Assembly: GCA_009924965.1 (NCBI GenBank)
Contig: RFQN01000091.1
Location: forward strand, 1-5,939
Origin: Verrucomicrobiota bacterium
GTDB lineage: Bacteria; Verrucomicrobiota; Verrucomicrobiia; Opitutales; UBA953
Length of the DNA stretch: 5,939 nt
Direction of reading: 5' to 3'
Made by a program: the position numbers and the translations under genes. The notes below the pieces were generated by a model. It did no database searches. It was not told where the DNA came from and saw nothing but the letters and a program-made list of their open reading frames with translations. The first letter of the stretch is position 1. Every line of letters starts with the position of its first letter. Below, piece after piece: positions 1 to 5,533 of the stretch.

Positions 1-490
1 GCACCTTGTCGACGGTGTCATCGGTGACGTCCGGGTCGGCGGCCGTGATGGCGGCCTTCTGGGCCTTACGGACTTCCTTGTTGGCCTCGGCGATGTCGGC
101 TTCGATGTTCTTCTTCTCCGCTTCCTCGGCCGTTTCGAGCTCCTTGCGGATCTCGCGGACCTTGTTGAAGGCGGCGCGGACGTTTTCGTCGCGGAAAGTC
201 TTCATCAAGGCCGCGCGGCACTTGGTGAGCTGCTCGGGGCTGACGCCTGGGATCTCCTCGGGCAGGAAGCCGTTGCCCTTACCGCCGGTACGGCCGACCT
301 GCGTCTTGCGCTGGCCATCGGCCGCCGGAGCGGCGGCTTGCGGGTCGGTCGGGGCGTTGCCGCCCGCGACGCGCGCAGCGCCCTTCGCTGCCGGGGTAGG
401 CGCCGCAGCGGACTGCTTGGCGTCCATGATGAAATAAGTAGCGGCGGAACCAAGGGCAGCGGCGAGGAGCAGGGGCAGGATGTTCTTCAT
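1..490 (-). CDS. Membrane-anchored or secreted helical protein, C-terminus outside window
   Basis: The frame is open from an ATG at 490-488 to the left edge, giving 163 residues and no stop. It begins MKNILPLLLAAALGSAATYF, a short basic end followed by a hydrophobic stretch to about residue 22, which reads as a signal anchor or signal peptide. Residues 24-75 are rich in Ala, Pro, Gly and Thr and are probably disordered. From about residue 80 the chain becomes strongly helical and charged, with GVSPEQLTKCRAALMKTF and then a run of Glu, Lys, Arg and Ala resembling a coiled coil. The general style recalls small extracytoplasmic helical proteins of the Spy/CpxP kind, but I see no diagnostic motif, so no function is assigned. 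A single Cys lies at 91. The gene is divergent from the ThuA-like gene and no Shine-Dalgarno sequence precedes the ATG. The start is supported because the hydrophobic segment follows it immediately. An overlapping opposite-strand frame at 6-437 is judged to be a shadow. Confidence 0.72.
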   Translation of the reverse strand, partial: MKNILPLLLAAALGSAATYFIMDAKQSAAAPTPAAKGAARVAGGNAPTDPQAAAPAADGQRKTQVGRTGGKGNGFLPEEIPGVSPEQLTKCRAALMKTFRDENVRAAFNKVREIRKELETAEEAEKKNIEADIAEANKEVRKAQKAAITAADPDVTDDTVDKV

Positions 491-502
491 GGGGGTGGTT
501 GC

Positions 503-508
503 ATCATA
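503..508 (-). promoter_or_regulatory. Candidate -10 element for the leftward gene
   Basis: On the minus strand this reads TATGAT, five of six matches to the bacterial -10 consensus. It ends only 12 bases before the ATG at 490, so a transcript from it would have a leader of only a few bases, consistent with the missing Shine-Dalgarno sequence. No convincing -35 hexamer lies 16-18 bases upstream. A single hexamer is weak evidence, although it falls in an AT-richer patch of a GC-rich region. Confidence 0.3.
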
Positions 509-511
509 AAA

Positions 512-525
512 CCCCATGCGTGGGG
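512..525. promoter_or_regulatory. Near-palindrome, possible operator
   Basis: The 14 bases CCCCATGCGTGGGG form a 5-bp perfect inverted repeat (CCCCA/TGGGG) around TGCG, flanked by A-runs on both sides. It lies between the divergent genes, just upstream of the candidate -10 element at 503-508, where a bound regulator could affect the leftward promoter. A role as operator is inference; a chance GC-rich palindrome is possible. Confidence 0.3.
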
Positions 526-604
526 AAAGGTTGTGGGAAAACACGTGGTCGGGCCATTGACTCCCCTCAGGTACCGGAACAGCCTACTTCACCTCAAGAA
601 AGCT

Positions 605-622
605 ACGGAACACCCCTTCCGT
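605..622. repeat. Short inverted repeat upstream of the ThuA-like gene
   Basis: ACGGAA (605-610) and TTCCGT (617-622) form a perfect 6-bp inverted repeat around a 6-base CACCCC spacer, 25 bases before the ATG at 648. It could be an operator or a leader hairpin. Its centre and right arm belong to a 12-base word that recurs exactly at 5493-5504. There is no downstream T-run, so it is not an intrinsic terminator for rightward transcription. Confidence 0.35.
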
Positions 623-647
623 CGGCTGCCGGCCCGCCTCACTCCCC

Positions 648-1673
648 ATGCTCCGCCCCTTGCTTGCCCTCCTCTGCTGCCTCAGCGGCCTAGCCCAGAC
701 CACGCCTTCCGCCAGCCCGCTCTGGCTGGATTACCCAGGCGGCGAAGGCCCCGGCAAGGGCAAGCGCATCGTGCTCATCGCCGCCGACCAGGAATACCGG
801 AGCGAGCAGTCGATGCCGATGCTCGCAAAGATCCTCAGCACCCATCACGGGTTCGACTGCACGGTCCTCTTCGCCGTCGACGAAAACGGCTTGGTCGACC
901 CTCGGATGCCCGTCTACCCCGAAAAAGGCAAAGAGAAGGAATTCAAGTCGCACCATATCCCCGGACTCGAGCACCTGGCGAACGCCGATCAGGTCATCTT
1001 CTTCTGCCGCCTGCTCACGCTGCCGCTGGCGGAGCGCGAGCAGATCGTGCGCTACATCGACTCCGGCAAGCCCTTCATCGCGTTGCGCACGGCCAACCAC
1101 GGCTTCCACGCGCCGCTGCCCTACAAGATTGACGGCAAGCAGGTGAACTGGGGCGAGGACGTGCTCGGCGGAACCTTCCGCGGACACCATGGGCGTTACC
1201 ACGCTGACTCGACGCGCGGCCTGATTGTCGAAGCGCTCAAAGACCACCCCATCCTCACCGGTGTGACCGACATCTGGGGCAACTCCGACGTGTACCGCAC
1301 CTACAAGGAAGGCGGCAGCCTCCCCGCCGGCTGCACCGCCCTCGTCTGGGGTCAGCCCCTGCTGGGACGCAAGCCCGACGACGCGCCCAACCCCAAGCTC
1401 GAGCCCTTGCCGGTCGCATGGTTCAAGACCTGGCGCACGAGCACCGGCAAAGACGCCCGGGTCTTCCAATCGACCATGGGCAGCGGGGATGACTTCCGGA
1501 ACCCTGGGCTGCGACGTCTAGTCATCAACGCCGCCTACTGGGGCATGGGCCTCGAGACGGCCATCAGCCCTAAGAGTTCGGTCGACCTAGTCGGCACCTA
1601 TGAGCCGCTGGCGACCGGCTTCGACTACGCGAAGATCGGGGTGAAACCCAAGCCCGTGGCGGATTACCGCTAA
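648..1673 (+). CDS. Secreted ThuA-like domain protein
   Basis: The 341-residue product begins with a signal peptide, MLRPLLALLCCLSGLAQ, with likely cleavage after Ala16. The mature chain matches the ThuA-like family (trehalose-utilisation type, class I glutamine amidotransferase-like fold). KRIVLIAADQEYRSEQSMPM at about 39-58 is the first strand and the following loop, ADQVIFFCRLLTLPLAERE at about 113-131 is the strand leading to a helix, and GKPFIALRTANHGFHA at 140-155 is the conserved 'G-K-P-hydrophobic' segment. These are followed by a His-rich GHHGRYH loop at 179-185 and the HPILTGV segment at 200-206. The usual amidotransferase nucleophile Cys is absent from the 145-150 region, as is normal for ThuA-like proteins, so glutaminase activity is not expected. 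Family members occur near sugar oxidation genes, and some act in 3-keto-sugar metabolism; the substrate here is unknown. The ATG at 648 is chosen because the signal peptide starts there. No Shine-Dalgarno sequence is seen. The gene converges with the DUF4337 gene. Confidence 0.9.
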   Translation: MLRPLLALLCCLSGLAQTTPSASPLWLDYPGGEGPGKGKRIVLIAADQEYRSEQSMPMLAKILSTHHGFDCTVLFAVDENGLVDPRMPVYPEKGKEKEFKSHHIPGLEHLANADQVIFFCRLLTLPLAEREQIVRYIDSGKPFIALRTANHGFHAPLPYKIDGKQVNWGEDVLGGTFRGHHGRYHADSTRGLIVEALKDHPILTGVTDIWGNSDVYRTYKEGGSLPAGCTALVWGQPLLGRKPDDAPNPKLEPLPVAWFKTWRTSTGKDARVFQSTMGSGDDFRNPGLRRLVINAAYWGMGLETAISPKSSVDLVGTYEPLATGFDYAKIGVKPKPVADYR

Positions 1674-1680
1674 GGCCTTA
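1671..1680. other. Palindrome formed by two convergent stop codons
   Basis: TAAGGCCTTA is a perfect 10-bp palindrome. Its left three bases are the stop of the ThuA-like gene and its right three bases, read on the minus strand, are the stop of the DUF4337 gene. No hairpin with a T-run lies between the two genes, so no intrinsic terminator is visible here and transcripts from both sides probably overlap. Confidence 0.6.
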
Positions 1681-2277
1681 CTTGCTGGTCACGGCGACCT
1701 TGGCGGCCGGCGGCGCAAACTCAGGATACAGCGCCCACGCATAGGTGAGGTAGCCGACGCCGACCGCACCGGTGACGAGCCCGATCAGCCAGAAGGACTT
1801 CTTCTTCATCAAGGCGGCGATGGCCGAGAGCATGATGGCGATCTGCAGGAACATGACGGCCATGCCGAAATTACCGCCACGGGCTTGGTTATAGCTGGCC
1901 TTGGCATCCAGGGTCTCGGCCTCGAGCTTGATGGCGGCCTTCTCCTCGTCGTAGCGCTTGATCTCCTTCTCGATCTTGGCGACCGAGGCCAACGCGACGG
2001 CCTTGGCCTCAGGGTTGGCGGCGCCAGCGGCGACGACCGTGATGATCTCACGCTCGGTCTCGCGGGCCGTCTGCTTCAGGCTCTTGGACTGGAAGTAGGA
2101 CCACTTGTTGGAAGCCGACACGGTCGCCAGCTGCGTCTGGGTCGAGAAGCTCCCGCCCTTGAGGGTCGAGAAGGCCGCCGCGACGGCGAGCAAGGTGGTA
2201 GAAAGCGCCACCCACTTGGTCCAGGCGTCGGGTGCAGGGGCGGCAGGCGTGGCTTCAGGCTTCTTGGCTTCGGACAT
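1678..2277 (-). CDS. DUF4337 family membrane protein
   Basis: From the ATG at 2277 the product has 199 residues. A short Pro/Ala-rich cytoplasmic-type start is followed by transmembrane segment 1 at about 22-39. Next comes the family-typical segment SNKWSYFQSKSLKQTARETE at 56-75, then a charged, probably coiled-coil helix at about 100-130. Transmembrane segments 2 (137-157) and 3 (161-184) are separated by the basic turn MKKK. This order of one transmembrane helix, an N-x-W-x-x-[YF]-Q-[AS]-K-S motif, a coiled coil and two more helices is characteristic of DUF4337, whose molecular role is not known to me. A GTG at 2283 in the same frame adds only Met-Thr, and the ATG is preferred. The gene follows the propeller gene after about 51 bases and is probably the last gene of the leftward operon. 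No Shine-Dalgarno sequence is present. Confidence 0.87.
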   Translation of the reverse strand: MSEAKKPEATPAAPAPDAWTKWVALSTTLLAVAAAFSTLKGGSFSTQTQLATVSASNKWSYFQSKSLKQTARETEREIITVVAAGAANPEAKAVALASVAKIEKEIKRYDEEKAAIKLEAETLDAKASYNQARGGNFGMAVMFLQIAIMLSAIAALMKKKSFWLIGLVTGAVGVGYLTYAWALYPEFAPPAAKVAVTSK

Positions 2278-2328
2278 AGTCACGCCATCGAAGCCAAGGG
2301 GGTGATCCGCTCAACCCGAAACTGAGTC

Positions 2329-4602
2329 CTACTGGCTGGCCGGCAAAGCGTGGATGGTGTTGACGACGCGCCCCGTGAGATCGGCGCCGTCGGCGCTGCG
2401 CAGGTTGTACTTGAGCGACATCTGCATGCAGGGCACGAGGTCGGCAACGTGCAGAATCGCGGTGCGTCGATCGGCAGAGAGGTCGACGCGAGCAACCTTC
2501 AAGAGGTCATGGTTCGCCTGGGCCATCTGCTCCTTGCTGTACTCGGGCGCGCCGTCCTTGCCCAATTCCACCGCGCCGATCGACTTCTGCCTAGTCGAGA
2601 CATCGGGCGAACCGTAGGCGGCCGACCAGAGGTAGTTCCAGATTTCGAGGTTCCAGCTGCCTAGGTCCTTGGCGACGGCGGCGTCCAAGGGCTCGCCGAA
2701 GGTCAGCTCCACCCTGCCCTGCGCGACTTTGAGGTCGATTGGGGTGCGCACCTTCTCGCCGGTGTAGCGCACGCGCTGCAGGCAACCATTGCGGACGGCC
2801 GTGGTCTGCCAACCGCGGAGGCCGACCACATAGAGCTGGCCGTCCTTGGGGTTGAAGCGCGCCCGCATGGCGCCGCTGTCAAAGTTCACGTTGAACCGAG
2901 TCAGACCACCCTGCATCTGCGGCTGACCCCGGAAGGAGACCTCTTGCGGCAGGACGCCAAACAAGGAACAGGTGCCGTAGCTGAGGTGCAGCAGACGGCC
3001 TTTCCACGGGCCCCATTGCTCGGAAGTGACCCACACCTGGCCACCGCTGGAGTTGTCGACGTCCTTCGGCATCCAGCACAGCGGACGGTCATAGTCGGTC
3101 GGCTCGGTGGCGCGATGCGCCAAGGGCGGCACGCCATAGAAGCCCCCTTGCTTGATCCAGTTCAAGCGGCAGACCGGCGTCCAAGTGCCTTCGTTGTCCC
3201 CGCTGGTCAGCTGGCCAGTCGGGCTGAGGCCCAAGCCGTTGGGCGCGCGGAAGCCGGTGGCGACGACCGATAGGCTCTGGCCAGTCGCATCGACCTTGAA
3301 AAGCGAGCCGTGATGGTCGCAGAGGTTGTCGAAGCCGCGGCCACCTTTCTTCACGGGACCAGCCTTGGCGAAGTAAAGGTTACCCGCAGCATCCGCCTGC
3401 AGGTCGAAGACGAACTCATGGAAGTTCTTGGTGACCTGGAGGTCGGAGTTGAAGACAGCATAGGTCTGGGCGCTGCCTTGACCGGAGGCACCGGGCAGGA
3501 GTTTCCAGAGGCCATCACGGCAGGTCACGTGGACCGCGCCGTTCACGACCTTCAGGCCCAGCGGATGATACAACCCGGTGGCAAACCGCTCCCACGTCAC
3601 CTGCTCGAGTTTGGCGTCCAAGCCCGAACCGATCCAAACGTCGCCATGGAAGGTGCAGATGGCCACGCGGCCATCGTCGAAGAAATCGACGCCGCTCACA
3701 TACATCGGCGCCTTCCAAGCGTTATCCTCCGGCAGTTTGATGCGGTCCGTGACATAAGGCTCGCCGGCCTTCGTCGAGAGCTCGCCTTTGACGACGACCT
3801 TCTTCGTGGAGAAATCCACAAAGGCCTTAGCGCCGGTCTCTTCCGGCCAGCCCGTCGGACGGGCCGCGCCCACCGGGGCGTAAGCGATCTCGACCTGCTG
3901 CTTGCCAGCGGGGATGCGATAGACCTCCCAACCGTCGATGACTTCACGTCGGCCCGGGCCACGCACGCCGATGCGGTCGGTGTCCTTCGTGCGCCCCAAG
4001 AGGACCGTCACGCCCGTGGCCGTCTCGGCCGAGAGCGCGCGCACGATGACCTGCGCTTCGTTCGAATCGACCACCCGCGGAGCCTCGCTCACGCGATCGG
4101 CCGTACCGGGGACGGCGAAGGTGAGGACGCCATCGCCCTTCGGCTGGAAGTTCGCGAGGCGGTAATGGCCGACCCCTAAGTGGCCATAGCCTTTGCGGAC
4201 AGACAGCTTGGCCGCGTTCTCACCGACCATGAGCCCGGCGAGGTCGTCGTCGGTCGAGAAATACACGCTGCCGAGCGCCGAGGGGTATTCGCCGCGGGAC
4301 ATCAGGTTCATCTCCGTGACGAACTTGCCGGACCAACCGCCGACCACGCGGGCCAGCTCCGTGTCGTAAGCGAGGGCATGCTTACCATCCTCACCCAAGC
4401 GCAAGGCCAGACCCTTGAGCGCGGTGTGCTCGGCGGTGCCGTCGGGCTTGCGGTCGACGCCGATGGTGCCGAAGACCCAACGGCCTGTGGCCTCCGCTGG
4501 CTCTTTGGCGGCGGACTTCGCCGGCGCCTTCTTGGCGGCTTGGGCAAAGGCCAAAGGAATGGCCAGGAGCAGGCACAGACTGAGACGCAAGGCGGAGCGC
4601 AT
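2329..4602 (-). CDS. Secreted beta-propeller protein, PVC dehydrogenase-like, probable DUF6797
   Basis: The product has 757 residues. A signal peptide ends at the AFA-Q site near residue 20, followed by a Lys/Ala-rich linker to about 38. Residues 40-285 form a beta-rich N-terminal region that I tentatively match to DUF6797. Residues about 297-615 look like a six-bladed propeller of the sorbosone/glucose dehydrogenase type: strands such as MYVSGVDFFDDGRVAICTFH (300-319), GLYHPLGLKV (343-352), FHEFVFDLQADAAGNLYFAK (394-413), HHGSLFKVDATG (430-441), then GFRAPNGLGLSP (450-461) and SGDNEGTWTP (467-476), the latter pair typical of PVC propeller proteins. Residues 616-757 are a beta-sandwich-like C-terminal domain with the VELTFGEPLD motif at 631-640. 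No CxxCH haem site is present. It probably acts in the periplasm and may be an oxidoreductase or a sugar-binding partner; the substrate is unknown. It lies 50 bases after the Sel1-like gene, and no Shine-Dalgarno sequence precedes the ATG. Confidence 0.82.
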   Translation of the reverse strand: MRSALRLSLCLLLAIPLAFAQAAKKAPAKSAAKEPAEATGRWVFGTIGVDRKPDGTAEHTALKGLALRLGEDGKHALAYDTELARVVGGWSGKFVTEMNLMSRGEYPSALGSVYFSTDDDLAGLMVGENAAKLSVRKGYGHLGVGHYRLANFQPKGDGVLTFAVPGTADRVSEAPRVVDSNEAQVIVRALSAETATGVTVLLGRTKDTDRIGVRGPGRREVIDGWEVYRIPAGKQQVEIAYAPVGAARPTGWPEETGAKAFVDFSTKKVVVKGELSTKAGEPYVTDRIKLPEDNAWKAPMYVSGVDFFDDGRVAICTFHGDVWIGSGLDAKLEQVTWERFATGLYHPLGLKVVNGAVHVTCRDGLWKLLPGASGQGSAQTYAVFNSDLQVTKNFHEFVFDLQADAAGNLYFAKAGPVKKGGRGFDNLCDHHGSLFKVDATGQSLSVVATGFRAPNGLGLSPTGQLTSGDNEGTWTPVCRLNWIKQGGFYGVPPLAHRATEPTDYDRPLCWMPKDVDNSSGGQVWVTSEQWGPWKGRLLHLSYGTCSLFGVLPQEVSFRGQPQMQGGLTRFNVNFDSGAMRARFNPKDGQLYVVGLRGWQTTAVRNGCLQRVRYTGEKVRTPIDLKVAQGRVELTFGEPLDAAVAKDLGSWNLEIWNYLWSAAYGSPDVSTRQKSIGAVELGKDGAPEYSKEQMAQANHDLLKVARVDLSADRRTAILHVADLVPCMQMSLKYNLRSADGADLTGRVVNTIHALPASQ

Positions 4603-4652
4603 AGGGATGCGCCGAGCAAAGCCCTCCCATCCGCCGTGGCAACACCCGAGGC

Positions 4653-5447
4653 TTACTTCTTGCGCTTCTCGAGGTCGTCCACGCCCGGCAGGATGTACTT
4701 GTTCTCCTTACCGAGCGGCTTCACGCGACGCTCGTTCTCCTGGCGATTCTTGGTGGCGAGCTCCTGGGCCTTCTCCGATGTATCGACAGGGCCGTCGTTC
4801 CGCGAGCCATCACCATCCTTCTTGGTCTCGCCTTCTTTCTTGCCCTCGCCTCGGGACGGAGCGCCGACCACGGGCTTGGCCGGCTTGTTGCGGTCTTCCC
4901 ACCAATCGTAGGCGTCCTTCTCCGCCTGGGCAACCTGCTCGGGCTTGAGTTCGGTCTTCAAGCGCGCCTGCAGCTTGCCGACCTCGTATGGCACCAACCC
5001 CGTCATGCGCTGGATGAGGCAGTAGAAATAAGCCTTGGGTTTGTCGACCGCCCCGAGTTCGCCCGACGCATGGAGCAAGGCCAAGCGACCCGCGTAACCG
5101 GTCTCGACCCGGGCATGCTCGTGCAGGCGCTGCAACCATTCGTGCGCTTCGGGGACGTCGCGGTCCTCGGGCTTGCCGTCCAGACGAGCCCGGATGAGGT
5201 CGTTCATCGCCACGTAATAGCCTTGGCGGGCGGACTTGCGGAACCAACCGAGCGCATCCTCGAAGTGCAGGTGGATCCCGCTCTTGGCGTACATCTGCAT
5301 GTAGTACAACCCGACGCGCTCCTGCGCCTCCCGGTCGCCGGACATGGCTTCATGATAACCGGGGATCGGCGCGGGCGAAGGGCCCGGATCGCCCGCCGCC
5401 ACGGCCACCCAAGGGAGCACGCCTAACACAAGCATCAGTCGGAACAT
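4653..5447 (-). CDS. Secreted Sel1-like repeat protein with charged C-terminal tail
   Basis: The product has 264 residues. MFRLMLVLGVLPWVAVAAGD gives a signal peptide with likely cleavage after about residue 18. Residues 31-150 hold degenerate Sel1-like (TPR-related) helical repeats: YHEAMSGDREAQERVGLYYM, then FEDALGWFRKSARQGYYVAM with the classic A-x-x-W-[FY]-x-K-[SA]-A-x-Q-G core, then VPEAHEWLQRLHEHARVETG and a further pair around KAYFYCLIQRM. Such repeats usually mediate protein-protein contact. Residues 188-245 are a Lys/Glu/Asp/Gly-rich, probably disordered tail, and the protein ends in a short Pro-containing, very basic segment (ILPGVDDLEKRKK). No enzyme motif is seen. Its place between the haem protein and the propeller protein suggests a scaffold or assembly role, which is inference. 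The start is supported by the signal peptide. An unusual hairpin lies just upstream (5464-5511). Confidence 0.8.
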   Translation of the reverse strand: MFRLMLVLGVLPWVAVAAGDPGPSPAPIPGYHEAMSGDREAQERVGLYYMQMYAKSGIHLHFEDALGWFRKSARQGYYVAMNDLIRARLDGKPEDRDVPEAHEWLQRLHEHARVETGYAGRLALLHASGELGAVDKPKAYFYCLIQRMTGLVPYEVGKLQARLKTELKPEQVAQAEKDAYDWWEDRNKPAKPVVGAPSRGEGKKEGETKKDGDGSRNDGPVDTSEKAQELATKNRQENERRVKPLGKENKYILPGVDDLEKRKK

Positions 5448-5463
5448 GCCGCCACTAAACAGG

Positions 5464-5511
5464 CCCGCCGCGGGCGGGGCAAGTCCGATAGGACACCCCT
5501 TCCGCGGCGGG
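5464..5511. repeat. 48-base three-tier hairpin between haem-protein and Sel1-like genes
   Basis: Three nested perfect stems are visible: CCCGCCGCGG (5464-5473) with CCGCGGCGGG (5502-5511), GGGG (5476-5479) with CCCC (5496-5499), and GTCC (5483-5486) with GGAC (5491-5494) around a GATA loop. Small internal loops (2+2 and 3+1 bases) separate the tiers, giving 18 base pairs in 48 bases. An alternative local hairpin uses CCCGCC/GGCGGG at 5464-5478. On the minus strand it lies 22 bases after the cytochrome stop and 16 bases before the Sel1-like ATG. It could end or slow transcription from the cytochrome gene, protect an mRNA end, or control Sel1-like translation. Only a weak T-rich stretch (TGTTTA) follows in the leftward direction, so it is not a textbook intrinsic terminator. 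Confidence 0.6.
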
Positions 5512-5533
5512 AGTTATAAAAGCACTCTAGTGT

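Noticed and set aside
557..562. TTGACT as a -35 box for the ThuA-like gene
   Set aside because: It matches the -35 consensus at five of six positions, but no -10-like hexamer lies 15-19 bases downstream.
338..1132. Plus-strand frame of 264 residues spanning the intergenic region and the start of the ThuA-like gene
   Set aside because: The translation is Arg/Pro/His-rich without any domain, and it overlaps two better-supported genes.
690..1469. Long minus-strand reading frame (259 residues) opposite the ThuA-like gene
   Set aside because: The plus-strand product has a signal peptide and clear ThuA-like motifs; the antisense product is rich in Val, Gly, Ala and Arg with no recognisable domain, as expected of a shadow in GC-rich DNA.
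2278..2283. GTG at 2283 as the start of the DUF4337 gene
   Set aside because: An in-frame ATG lies two codons later and neither has a ribosome binding site, so the more common start codon is preferred.
3310..4179. Long plus-strand reading frame (289 residues) inside the propeller gene
   Set aside because: It is antisense to a well-supported propeller region, shows no family motif, no signal or start context, and has the Arg/Asp/Ala/Val-rich composition of a shadow frame.
4605..4631. GGATG/CATCC inverted repeat between the Sel1-like and propeller genes
   Set aside because: Only 5 bp with a loop of about 17 bases and no T-run; not distinguishable from chance.
4180..4911. Plus-strand frame of 243 residues across the propeller/Sel1-like junction
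   Set aside because: It is antisense to two supported genes with signal peptides and repeats, and its product resembles no family I recognise.
5513..5520. TATAAA (plus) or TATAAC (minus) as a -10 element
   Set aside because: On the minus strand no -35 match exists at normal spacing; on the plus strand the best -35 is only four of six with a 19-base spacer and would drive antisense RNA into the cytochrome gene. Transcript data would be needed to revive it.
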